Source: Tubiluchus corallicola (lineage: Eukaryota; Priapulida; Priapulimorpha; Priapulimorphida; Tubiluchidae). Taken from it: a DNA stretch of 53,622 nt. Made by a program: the position numbers and the translations under genes. Under the pieces are notes generated by a model that saw only the letters and a program-made list of their open reading frames with translations, did no database searches and had not been told where the DNA came from. Of this stretch, positions 33,115-44,229 are shown piece after piece; positions within the stretch are counted from its first letter, which is position 1; every line of letters begins with the position of its first letter. The stretch spans positions 1 through 53,622 of the forward strand of contig JAQGDQ010001230.1 of assembly GCA_030141605.1 (NCBI GenBank), read 5' to 3'.

Positions 33115-33295
33115 TAGTTACTGCAGTTGCTGTTTCTGTTACTGCTGCTGTTGTTGCTGCTGCTCTTGTTCCTGCTGCTGTTGTTACTGCTGCTGTTGCT
33201 ACTGCTGCTGTTACTGTTCTGCTACTGCTGCTGCTGTTGTTGTTGTTGTTGCTGCTAGTGCTGCTACTGTTGCTACTGCTGCTACAGTAGTAGTT
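33115..33295. repeat. (CTG/TTG/ACT)n trinucleotide tract
   Basis: CTGCTGTTGTTGCTGCTGCT and similar, interrupted by TACTG. Non-coding in context. Confidence 0.93.
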
Positions 33296-33469
33296 GTTAT
33301 TTCAGAAAAAATGTTGATAGCTATCTGAACTATATAAACTGACAATAGATAACAAATTATTAACACTTTTTGATCTTACAGAACAATTTACATTAATTAT
33401 TAATCCAAACACTTCTGTTTTCTTTCTTCCTATCAGAGTTACTGAACAAAGTTGATCGAAAAATCAGTT

Positions 33470-34075
33470 TGAAGGGATACGGCAGAGCTGTAAAGATGTG
33501 CATTCTGGTCTCTGTAATTTATATGAATATAAACCAAGACAGTATATCTTCATAATGTAAATTGATTTTGACTATAGATGGCAGCACAGTACTGTAATTG
33601 CATTTTGCATGCCCTTGGAAGGGATATACCAGAGTTGTAAAGATGTGTATTCTGGTCTCTGTAATGTAAATGAATATAAAACAAAACAGTATATCTTCAT
33701 AATGTAAATTGATTTTGACTATAGATGGCAGCACAGTACTGTAATTGCATTTTGCATGCCCTTGGAAGGGATATGCCAGAGTTGTAAAGATGTGTATTCT
33801 GGTCTCTGTAATGTAAATGAATATAAAACAAAACAGTATATCTTCATAATGTAAATTGATTTTGACTATAGATGGCAGCACAGTACTGTAATTGCATTTT
33901 GCATGCCCTTGGAAGGGATATGCCAGAGTTGTAAAGATGTGTATTCTGGTCCCTATAATTTAAATGAATATAAAACAAAACAGTATATCTTCATAATGTA
34001 AATTGATTTTGACTATAGATGGCAGCACAGTACTGTAATTGCATTTTGCATGCCCTTGGAAGGGATATACCCAGG
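33470..34075. repeat. 147-bp tandem repeat, four copies
   Basis: AGATGTGTATTCTGGTC recurs at 33494, 33641, 33788 and 33935, exactly 147 bp apart. Each unit includes AACAGTATATCTTCATAATG, ATAGATGGCAGCACAGTACT and GCATGCCCTTGGAAGGGATA. Copies 2-4 are nearly identical; copy 1 is more diverged. 49 codons per unit keep a minus frame open; not a gene. Confidence 0.96.
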
Positions 34076-34557
34076 GCACTTTATTTATGACTTTTCTTGC
34101 AAAATAGTCATAAATAGTCATAAATAAGATTTCAAATTTGTCATAAATAACGAAAGAAAAAGAATTATTTCCCGATGAATGGAACAAAAAATTCAGTACA
34201 GAAAACTGTTTCCACCGTCTCTCTCTCTCTCCCTCACACACAGGCAGTCCATAAGAAGCTTGCGCGTGACTGTTTGGTGGACTAACACAGTAACTGAGAC
34301 TGTCTAACTGATCTGTCATTAACTCGTCTAGAAGCAACCTAAATAATAAAAAGTAAATGAGCGCGTTACCGCGAAAAAATAAATAGGCACCGACAGAATC
34401 GTTGTCGTTCCATCGAAAATTTGAATTAAAGACAGCTTACCTATTTTAATGTCCTAAAGTTCTGCCGCCTCAAACCTACGCTCTGCACAATAACAGAAAT
34501 CTACACTTCTAATTCTTTTCTTTGCACGTTCATTTCAGTGCCTTTCTCATCCTAACG

Positions 34558-34671
34558 GCGTTAGGGGTGAGCATTCTCTACCAGAAAGCGAATTCGAATC
34601 GAACCGAATTTGTGACTTTCGAATTCGAATCGAACCGAACTTCGATGCTTACCCCTAAGCAGCGTAAGTCA
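34558..34671. mobile_element. Short MITE-like element with terminal inverted repeats
   Basis: The left end TTAGGGGTGAGCAT and right end ATGCTTACCCCTAA are inverted repeats of 14 bp with one mismatch. Between them GAATTCGAATCGAACCGAA occurs twice. A related right end (CGAATCGAAGTCGAATG...ATGCTCACCCC) is at about 19223-19256. The size and the internal GAATTCGAAT repeats fit a small non-autonomous hAT- or Harbinger-type element; a target duplication is not certain. Confidence 0.55.
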
Positions 34672-35176
34672 ATGGCTTGGGTGTAGGTTTTAGCTCGAGT
34701 TTGCCGCAAGCGTTTCCCGTGCCTTACTGCCTCATCCTCAAGAAATAAGAATAATGCCGTCTGCTAGAATTTGAGCATATTTTATCTTTGGGAGAATTTG
34801 TTGCTTCATTGTCATTAAAATTTAACTGTTTTTCTTGTTTAGTTATTTTGCTTAATGTAATTTTAATTAGAAAACATACGTGACGGTTCCCTAGAAAGAT
34901 GTAATAGCCAATAGTATTTTCCAACATTAAATTTAAAATCGATATTACTTGATACAGTACCAAATAACCAAGTGTTTGAAAATGAACTTATAGAAATTGA
35001 ACTACTTTGTACATCAGCAGAAGGCTTATTAGGATACATAGATAAACTTTCTTTTATTAATAAGATTCAGTTATTTGTATGTCTGTATTTGTTAATTAAA
35101 AAAACGTCTCACACATTTTTAACCCGAGAAATGAGATGCACGAAGAATTAAAACATCGTTGGCTGTTTATACTCAC

Positions 35177-35307
35177 CATACACCAAGTAAATTCACTAAC
35201 AGGATCTTTCAACTTTGAAAGAAAATACGCATTGGTGGAAAACGTATCATCGGGGAGCCCTGACCATCTGAGGTCAAAATCTTCCAAACTCTCACAAGGC
35301 ACGAGCT
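35177..35307 (-). pseudogene. Duplicate of pentraxin-like exon B (second copy of the segmental duplication)
   Basis: The acceptor (CTTTTTTTACAG) and donor (GTGAGTATAAAC) are kept. It encodes LVPCESLEDFDLRWSGLPD, then a middle part different from exon B, then KDPVSEFTWCM. It is 131 bp against 116 bp, five codons longer, with both end phases unchanged. No matching C-G exons were found to its left (33-34.9 kb is repeats), and the paired exon A copy is broken. I read it as a partial gene copy; splicing to the first copy as an alternative exon cannot be excluded. Confidence 0.55.
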
Positions 35308-36716
35308 CTGTAAAAAAAGATATCAATGAATAAATATAGGAGAATCTGCTGTGATGAAATTTTAATTTATTAATTAATAAAATAATCATCTTGATGGTGT
35401 TAGTAATAATCGCAGTTCATATTTTACAGTATTATTTAATCACATTGTGCTTATTAAGACATATTTTGACATATCTATATAACGTTTACACCTTCTGTGT
35501 AAGGTAGATTATTTTTCGTATATATTGGACCAATATGTAAAAATTTTAATAGAACATCTTTTGCAAAAGCTTGATTACAGCAAAACCGGACCCAGTCTGA
35601 AACTGTAGGCCAAAACAAAACAAAGTCTTTAAAATATAGAAAGGAAACACTATTTTTTCAAGAATGACTAACGTGAAAGAATTATTACCACATAAACAAA
35701 TTTCGCACCAACTTGCGCGCATTTCACCCCTCGCTAATTAGACGATTTTTTGCGCCTGCCTCTTGGAAATGCATTAAACAAAAAATGGATGCTGTGCTTC
35801 CCTGTTAAGATGTGTTAGTTTGTGAAAGACTACACACATTTGACAGCTCATGCATGAGCACAGAGGTAAATTTGGAAAATGATTTTTTATCTTAAAACTT
35901 GCCTAGTTTTAGTATCACAAACTGAACATCTTACAGTAGCACTGTACTTTTGCTTTTACAAACATGTGCAACAAGCTCATGGAAATTTTTTGCTGTTGAA
36001 AATGATGTTAGTTTGTGACGTCATCAATAGTTGGGCTGGCATGTCATTAATTAAGATCTTAATGAATTATTTAAATTATCAGAAATGCTTTTGCAATATT
36101 AATTGTGTTAAAATGCATACTTTTTATTGGATTTGGAAATGGGCTAGTATATGAAAAATTATCCTGTCTTCCTTTAATATCCAGAAGATCTTATTCCAGG
36201 CAGCAGTTTTGATGCAGAGATTTAGATTCTTCAGGGAACCCAATACATACCCGGCCCTCCATTAATTCAGCAGTAAAATGTCTTGGCACTGGAACTCATC
36301 TTATTATGGCTGGCTTGAAGGCTCTAATTATGACACTTATGAAGCATCGTAAGATGTAATTCATCCCTGATAATTTAGGAAAATCTCCTTGGACTTACTA
36401 TTCACCCGACTGTCTCCCCGCAGGTTTTAGGGTGCTTTAGTTAAGCAGACGACCCTTTTGACCAATGGCACAGTAGCATTAGAATCATTAGAATCAGCAG
36501 AAGCGTGCAATACAAGTCGTTCACTACTATTATACTGCGAAATCATATCTTCTATTTTAGTCAGTTAGAATGCAATTTTTTTCTAATATTGGACAAAAAA
36601 TGCTTCGTGGGGGAAGTAGGTTTCTCCCCCTCTCTCGTTGTCTGCAAAAAAGAAGGTGTTACTTGTAATCAATTAGGGCCTGTCTCATTAAGACATATTT
36701 TTCTTACCGTTTTCTA

Positions 36717-36826
36717 ATGTCTCATGAGCTTCCCTGACCTTAGAAGGTTAAGAAGCGCAAAATTGTCAGAGTATTGACCATCAGTTCCAGTACTTAATAT
36801 CAGCAGAAGCGTCAGAACCTGAAAAT
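36717..36826 (-). pseudogene. Decayed duplicate of pentraxin-like exon A
   Basis: On the minus strand, acceptor ATATTTTCAG is followed by VLTLLLILSTGTDGQYSDN, clearly paralogous to exon A at 28051-28192. It then has deletions and a TAG just before the conserved donor GTAAGA. The hydrophobic core is kept but the reading frame into exon B is lost. Confidence 0.45.
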
Positions 36827-37119
36827 ATTAATGATTTAGCAAGAGGCCAAAATTAATATGATATGATTATGATATTATAAGTACAACTACACATTTTACA
36901 AAATGTAGTTACGAATATTTGAAAAAGAAGCATAAAGACATCTATTTTATTTTATTTTTATTTATTTATAATACAGCTATGAACGAAGTCTAGATTTATA
37001 TGTCCATTAAAATGTCGTAAAAAATATCGACAATGTATAAAAAGTAAAATTACAGCTAAAAGTACAGAATGCATAGTACAATAAAAACACACAGTATGTG
37101 CAATTAATTAAAAGTGCAG

Positions 37120-38639
37120 GTAAAATGGATGCAAAACTGATTGGTACGATAAAATTGTAAAATTTTCCGTAAAAAAATTACAAATTACATGATTTCGCAA
37201 ATCACACGTTTCCTAGTAAATATTTTTAAAAAAGTTTCATTTATTTAAAATACTCGCTTCTTTTGTTTTACTGGGTAAATTATTCCGCATTTTAGCACCA
37301 TTGTACATGACAGAATGTTTCATAGCATTGGTCCTACTTTAAGATCATGAAGTTTGTGGTATTGTCGAGTTTGCTATGAATGCATACTCTGCTATTATAA
37401 TTGAAAATACGGTGACAAGTCGGGCGTGTTTCAGCGTGGAAGTATAAAGGAACAGCCAAGCAACACTTTTTGCATATTTTGCATTTGATTACAATTTCGA
37501 TTTACATTATGATATAAACAAATTTGTTTACTCTCCCTGAAATGAGGTTTCATTTGACTTTTCAAAATTCAAAACGACATACTTCGTAAGTTGTGCGTGA
37601 CGTAAGCAAAATGAAATTTCAACGTCCAAAATTAAATTCATATTTGACATCATTTAATCTGTGAAATTAAATTAAGAACAAAGTTTGCAAATTAACAATG
37701 AATCACAATGTCACACCAACGAAATTTGTCCAGTAGGTGTATAGGTCAGAATCCTTTATGCAAATTCTAAATTGACTTTAAAGTGACTGATTAATTAAGC
37801 ATAATTATATTAATGCAAATAACAAATTCCCTGTACAGGATGCAAAACTAGTGTTTTTACATAAAGAATTTTTTTACTTATTGCAATATTTTTACTTAAA
37901 ATAGATTGTATATTATACTTAATAATATGGCTGGCATTATCAGACTGTTTGCCATTGCACTCTACAATTTAATATTAATAATCACACTATAATAATAATA
38001 ATAATAGCTATTGTTAATTACTAGAAGACACGCAGGCTCTATACATGTATGTGAACTTTCATCTTATAGCAATGTTTAAATAGACAATTTCGGGTTAGTG
38101 GCCCAAATGATTGTCGTATTCAGTCCAGAGACAAACACTGACATAGACTTTAGCGAACAACATTTTTGCGACACATGGAAAACTAGGCTTAATTACTCAT
38201 TGCTAATTGCGTTCTTACTTGCACAACTGTCGTAATTAGTAAAATCTACAAAGTTCTGTGACAGGCACGGAAAGTTTAACTCGACGTAAAACAGTTTAAA
38301 ACGAAACAGGAAGTGTTACCTTAGGGCACAGCTTTGGGACCTAATCTGTTTTACGTAAGAGTTTAACTGCAGTTTTACATGAAGTAGGGAATATAGGGGA
38401 GGAAGGCAGATATATACTAGTTTACAGATATATACTAGATATATAAAAAGCGAGTTTACAGCGAATTTTATAAATAAAACTTACATGCAATTCACTCGTA
38501 ACGCCGAACACACGTCGAACGTCGCCATTGAAATTTAGGAAATAAGGCACGAGTGCCATCTATTGCCGACAAAATAATTTAAATGTTGCAGCTCTTTGGT
38601 TTACACAGGAAAATCTTAAAAATAAAATTGCCGTATGTC
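37120..38639. other. No gene seen
   Basis: AT-rich. Only a short ATATATACTAGTTTACAG doublet near 38409-38445 stands out. Confidence 0.5.
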
Positions 38640-38911
38640 ATTTGAATGCGTAGCTGTATAACAACTGAATCAAAGTTGAACTTTGGGGCACTAAAAAAAT
38701 TGAACAAAGAAAAACTAAGATGGGTAGGACATTTAATTAGATTGCTAGAAACAACACCAGAAAGATGGGCCCTAAAACCCGCTAAACTTCTAGGCAAACC
38801 AAAAACAACATGCCGAATTAATGAATTATCCGCATCTAAGACCAAAGTTAACAATAACATCGCAAGAGTGGAGAACTTTAGTTGCAGACAGGGAACACTA
38901 AACTATTCTAA
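38640..38911 (+). mobile_element. LINE ORF2 C-terminal fragment, different family
   Basis: The frame encodes LNKEKLRWVGHLIRLLETTP, then ERWALKPAKLLGKPKTTCR. It shifts by one, and the next frame gives QEWRTLVADREH followed by TAA. R-W-x-G-H-x-x-R and W-R-x-L-V-A-D-R are the typical end of LINE polyproteins of the kind that lack an RNase H domain. The upstream reverse transcriptase is missing, so this is a 3' relic. Confidence 0.72.
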
Positions 38912-39059
38912 TAAGGGCGGCTCGATATCTACGACGTTTACAGCAAGTTAGCGACAGAAGAAAAAAGGAACATGGATGGCCTGGAACACTGGGACAATGT
39001 ATGGTCTAAATTTAGAAGAAACGCTATTATAATTGTCCTGTGTTAGTGTACGTCTGATC

Positions 39060-39240
39060 TGAGCTAAAAAGCAGAGAGTGAGAGAGCGAAAGAGAATAAA
39101 AAATAGAAAAAGAAAGAAAGAAAAGAAACATACAAACAAACGAAGGTGGAATGAACGAATGTATGAAGGAACAAGTAAACAAGTGTGTGAGTGAAAAAGT
39201 CACACTGGATAAATAAAAGAAAGAAGAAACGAATTAACCC
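39060..39240. repeat. Purine-rich tract (GAAA/GAGA)n
   Basis: It is nearly pyrimidine-free over parts (AAGAAAGAAAGAAAAGAAAC), so minus-strand Phe/Leu/Ser-rich frames here are meaningless. It follows the LINE 3' fragment by about 150 bp. Confidence 0.8.
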
Positions 39241-40099
39241 TTTCATACCCATTGTATCCCATGGTATACGAGAATATTTTCTGCATTCAAAATTAGTAAA
39301 ATTTTACAACTTTTGTGGTTAAATTTATTGACAGCACAAGAAATAAATTATTTTGCACAGAAAACAAAATTTTCACATTTTTTAAACAGAATCACACATT
39401 TTGCACTCAAAATCAATATTACACTTCACTAAAAACTTTAATTCTGCTCACGTGCTCTGTTCACGCTTATAGCAAGACTAAACGGTGAATGATTTGCTTG
39501 AGTTGTCTCGTCCTCGTGCCACTGAATGTTACGCCTATAAACTGGCGTGTTGAGGTTCATCACCAGGAAAGCTTTTTAACTCCGCCTCATATTCTTGCGC
39601 ACACGCAAAATAGTGCCAATAATGTCATCAAAAATTGAACATTCTCATAAACAAAAAGTTCTTTAACATTTTAATTCAAAATCGTCCATCTTACCCATAC
39701 CTTTTCTTGCTGGGAAGAATTTGTAGAAACCTAAATAAAATGCAATAAATTGCTATAAAATAATACTGAATTTAATTCTGAATTTACTTAGATAGATTTT
39801 AATACAGAGCAGCAATTTCAAAGAGTCTCAAATAATTTATTTAAATATTATGATTGGAATAATGGACCTGATTTGTGTGTTTTGCTTAGAGCATGTGAAA
39901 TAGTGAATATGGTAATAAGACGATAATAATTGGTTAAAATTGCGTGCAAATCTTTTTTAACCAAATCTTCATTCATGCGCCATTTTTAATTTGATCGCAC
40001 TGCAAAATACTTCATATGTGTTTATTAAGCTGGATAAATCATCATACATAAAAAGCATTGTGAAACTTTTGGGCAATTTATTTAAAACTAGTATGGATT

Positions 40100-41130
40100 T
40101 GTATGTCATGAAAATCTTTTCAAGGTTGTTTATTGCCTTCCCAATTATATATCACTCTGATATTCCTGGGAAAATTCCTGCCGTCTCATTACAAATAGGA
40201 TTATAATTATCACCAATTCAGATCAGAGTTGCTCTTTGTATGTTATAAGAAGCTTGTCAAACTGATTATCTCAACCCAGTGAATTGCTCTGGGAGAGTGG
40301 AAATTTTTCTGGGAGAGTTCCTCAGATCCGGATTATAATTATCAACAATTTCAATCAGTTTCGTGTTTCTTTTATATAAATTTTGAAAATTATAGTTGCT
40401 CTTTGTGAATTTTAAGATGAGGTGTCGTAATTGGTTTTCACTGTGAGATTTCAGATTTATCGCTAAAATGATCAGACATTCTTTGATTATAAAACACCTG
40501 TCACGCCTCTAGTGGTTTGTTTAAGAGAATTTAGCGAAATTATCAATAAAATTATCTGACATCCTTTGTAGATAATTCACACGCCATTATTCAAGTGGTT
40601 TTGTTAAAAGGATTTTGTAAATTTGCTGTTAATAATGAGCTCTCCGCTGAGTGTAACAGAAGGTCTCTGTGATTTTTTAAAATTATAATATTAATGGTAA
40701 TTCCAACTTCGTATTTGTGAATGCCAAGTGGCTTGCTCTATAGAACTTCATGAAATTCTAATGAAATGCGTAGACAATGCAGAATATTTTAGTTGCTTTC
40801 ATCACAACAACTCAAACTATTTCACGAAATTAAATTTCCTCTTATCAAATTTTAAAACCGTAATAAAATTATCTGTAATTTCAATCATTATGTAACTGGG
40901 CGCAATATATTGATAATAGAAGGGCCTTGTGAGTTACGAAAAACCCTTCAAGGTTGGTCATTGCTCTGTGTTCATCCAGTCATACCACACGGGATAATCC
41001 TGGGAAAATTCCTCACGTCAATTCCTCACATGAAGGATTATAATTATCAATGATTTTAACCACTATTATGCTGTCGTGGTGAATTACTGAAAATTATAGC
41101 TGCTCTTTGTGTGTTGCCTGTTTGGGCATC
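40100..41130 (+). repeat. Unclassified repeat family, plus-strand copies
   Basis: Two or more related segments (about 40130-40400 and 40910-41130) share TCCTGGGAAAATTCCT, GGATTATAATTATCA, TTACTGAAAATTATAG and TGCTCTTTGTG. A second motif, ATTATCTGACATCCTTTGTAG, at about 40552 returns near 42605. No protein is recognisable. Confidence 0.7.
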
Positions 41131-41523
41131 TGTAATTGTTTGTAGTTTTGAACAGGTTTGTAGATTTAATAAATGCATCATTTGCAAATAATATGATTAC
41201 AGTGTCTTAAGTATTCTAGTTTACAGAATTTAATCAGAAAAAATTGATATTAACTATCCTGCTTTTTGTTCAGAGCAGAGAGCGCATTGCAAAAAGATAT
41301 TGCAAGAATACTAAAATTGCTTGAAAATTACAACACTGCTGTCACAGTCGCTTATGTGAATATGTATATACATATACAGCATAAATTGTTCGGGTGTCGG
41401 GTTCTCGCCACCAGGGTCGTAGTAATCGCCCTGGACAAAACACATAGAGATGAATTGACCCTTGAGGGTTCAACACTCCCTCACACTGAGGAAACAGAAT
41501 GCTGCGCTTGTATTTGAAAACTT

Positions 41524-41634
41524 TGTACAGGTGAATTACGTGAGTGTTTAACTTTGAGCCAATCAGAATGCAGGATTTGCACAGGTAAAATACGTGAGTG
41601 TTTAACTTTCAGCCAATCAGAACGCAGGATTTGT
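41524..41634. repeat. 54-bp tandem duplication
   Basis: ACAGGTGAATTACGTGAGTG and ACAGGTAAAATACGTGAGTG (41527 and 41581), each followed by TTTAACTTTGAGCCAATCAG or its one-base variant. Confidence 0.88.
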
Positions 41635-42254
41635 GAATTTTATGCAGGTATGATAAGTACATTTTTGACTTACAGAGGTGTTTTACTTTAACGCCACATT
41701 GAAATAACATGCAGGCCGCATATCTGTGTCCTTGAGTGAGTGAAAGTTTGAATGCAAAACAGCCCAGCAATGTATAAGGCAATATTTATATAATACTTTA
41801 ATACTGCAATTTATACTATATCTTTGAAATTTTGTATATAATTTTCACATACATCTATATGATTATTTGCAATGCAGCCTCACTATACGGCAAAATATGA
41901 TGTTTGAAATTTTACAGGCTGTCAGCAATTTTGACATAACTACTTGAAATCCAAAGCGCAAAGCATTACTAATAGAATCGTAATTATGATGTTTTAAATC
42001 CCACCCCACGGCACTTGAGATGCTGTTTGCGCCCTGCAAAGAAAGAGGCTAATAGCTGTAATCAGGATTTTATAAAATGCTGCAGATCTCCTGTGATAGG
42101 GTCTGCTTGCTGCACACAAAGCGAGAGAGTCACTTCAATTACATCAGTTTATGAAATCCTTTAAACCTCTTGAGACACGATAAATACCGTTTACAAAGAG
42201 ATTAAGTCTTTTATTATCAGCCTCATCAAATCCATTAGCGCACTTCAGACATCC

Positions 42255-42445
42255 TTTGTATGTAACTCACAAAGAGCAGCTATAATTTTCAGTAATTCAC
42301 TTGGACAACATAATAATGATTGAATTCAATGATAATTATAATCCCTCATTTTAAATTAGTGTGTGGAATTTTCCCAGGATTATATCCCTGGTGGGTAATG
42401 ACCAGCCTTGAAGAGCTTTTCACATTGCACAAAGAGCGATTCTGT
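42255..42445 (-). repeat. Inverted copy of the 40910-41130 repeat
   Basis: Reverse complement: GCTCTTTGTG, TCTTCAAGGCTGGTCATTAC, AATCCTGGGAAAATTCC, GGATTATAATTATCATTG and TTACTGAAAATTATAGCTGC line up with 40920-41110. Confidence 0.78.
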
Positions 42446-43176
42446 AATTCAGAAATGTAACACAGAATAAATTGCATCTCTATTTTAATGGCTGATGTTT
42501 AAGACATGGGAGAAATTTATCCACGATTGTTCACGGGGGGGGGGGGGTCACATGCCGTGATTCATGTGTCTGTTTAATAGGACTTTGTGAAATTTTCGTA
42601 AAATTATCTGACATTCTTTGTAGATAATGCGCATGTCGTTTCAAGTATTTGCTGCCCAGCTTTGTATACTGATGTAATGAAAGATTTGGATATTTATTCT
42701 GGAGTTGGATATCATTTTGTAATTTGGTTTGAATGAACTCTTGCTGATTTCTCATGAAAAAACAGGATTCGTGACATGGAGGAACCATCCTGATGGATTA
42801 TCTACTCGGATTAAAAGAAAATCATAATTTGAATCCACCAAATTACCTTGATTAATCTTATAAATTAATGTCTGCAAGCGTAGTGGTTTGGCACATAGCG
42901 CTTGCGTTTATAACAGTCGGGTTGCTATTTGTGTAGTTGTTGCACGCTACTGCCATCTAGCAGGAGTTTTGTAAAGCTAATGCTCACTGACTTGCCTGCT
43001 TGCCCTCTACCTACTTTCGAATAATGGTTGCTGTGAAGCCTGTGTTCTAGATCTAGATTAACACCTGTAATTAAGATTTTGCTGCTATTTATTTATTAAG
43101 ATACGGCATAGCAAAATCTTACTGTTTTCTATAGAGTTATTATTACATATTCTGCACAACTTTAATACTTAATAAC

Positions 43177-43624
43177 TCATAAGCCTAGCAAGCTAAGAAC
43201 ACCAAATTCACTAGATCTGTAATTTGTTGCACTCGTAATCAAATCTGCTTTGTAAAGTGGAATTATTTTCGCCATTTCTAGTGGAAACTTGACAAAATGT
43301 ATTTGTTGTAAGATTAAGGATAATATAAGATTTTTTATATAAAAATTAGAGTTATCGTTTTCCAAATTCTTCTAATATTGTTTTTAGTATTTATTTTCAG
43401 GTTTAGCAATGATAATTATTTTGTTTGCATATTTCTCTAACGTGATTCAGTTTATTAGAGTACGTTTTGTAATGTTTTTTTATATGCTGTGCCTTTAAGA
43501 AAGTCCGTGTCCATTGAACATTTTTATTGATTTTAGGATACCTATGGTGACCGATGTTGTGATGAGGTTGTGTTAGCCTATCTCTCAAAGAAAGGTAACA
43601 AGATGTTATATATTTGAGTACCAA
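43177..43624 (-). mobile_element. LINE fragment (linker between endonuclease and reverse transcriptase, and RT start)
   Basis: On the minus strand, one frame (43624-43403) includes KNVQWTRTFLKAQHIKKHYK and NKLNHVREICKQNNY, like the Y-x-x-Y-x-N-K-L-x-x-x-x-R-x-x-K-x-x-Y linker of LINE ORF2. The next (43365-43177) includes FPLEMAKIIPLYKADLITSA and TNYR, the F-P-x-x-x-K-x-A-x-I-x-P-x-x-K...N-Y-R start of reverse transcriptase. Order and strand agree. The rest of the domain is absent. Confidence 0.62.
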
Positions 43625-43705
43625 AAACTTCCATTTCGTAACTCTTGCAAATACACAATAAATGACGCTAACAATAAACCAGTAAAGTGAAATTAGATTT
43701 TTCCT

Positions 43706-43925
43706 TCAACTACGATCATACGTTACCCCGTCTTTAAGAAATTGTTGATATTGATAAATCTCTCGTTCCACAGAGTGAAGGACAGCATGAACACGGTGCC
43801 AAGGCGAGGGTGCTGCAGGAGCCACTGGGCATAATTGTTGGCACACATCACATTCCTTTGTACTGTTAACGATGTCTCTGTCAAAATCCGGCCACTGGAC
43901 AATTGACCGTGCTAAAGATTTTCTG
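43706..43925 (-). mobile_element. Ty3/gypsy-type integrase fragment
   Basis: The minus frame is open from 43925 to TGA at 43708-43706 without a Met, about 72 codons. It reads LARSIVQWPDFDRDIVNSTK, then ECDVCQQLCPVAPAAPSPWH and RVHAVLH. W-P-x-x-D-x-D-I...C-x-x-C-Q...P-W-x-R-V-H is the zinc-finger end and the start of the integrase core in gypsy-class LTR retrotransposons. The sequence after VERE no longer fits. It lies just right of the minus-strand LINE fragment. Confidence 0.68.
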
Positions 43926-44229
43926 TTGTTGTTTGTTAATTCATTATTTCGTTAACTTGTTGGCTTGATGATGAAATGAATGCAGGGAATAATTAAGCTC
44001 CTGGGTTATAATAAAAGTGCATAAGACCAAGTGTGATAGTATAGTATATTTTAAAAAGTGAAAAGTCTCATGAAGAGATTCAAGGAGCACTACTCAGAAG
44101 TTAAGACTAACTAACTATCCTGCACCTCATAACTAAAAGTAAAAATAACTCTTACATAAGAATGCCTAAATGAATTTGTTCACTGATTGGTCAGAGGGCG
44201 GAGCCAACACTGAGTTCGATAGCCCCTAG

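Larger units (their letters stand above)
34954..37119. repeat. Segmental duplication, copy 2
   Basis: This is the partner of 26247-28510. Its right end (37040-37119) holds only about one degenerate unit of the sequence that is repeated some 31 times after copy 1. Its left end also matches part of a dispersed repeat at 7310-7435. Confidence 0.85.

Noticed and set aside
33519-34337. Two minus frames of 120 and 125 codons
   Set aside because: Read-through of the 147-bp tandem repeat (49 codons per unit).
35136-35333. Plus-strand 65-codon frame matching a similar one at about 26431-26608
   Set aside because: The minus strand has consensus acceptor and donor sites in both copies and a pentraxin-like peptide, so the plus frame is a shadow.
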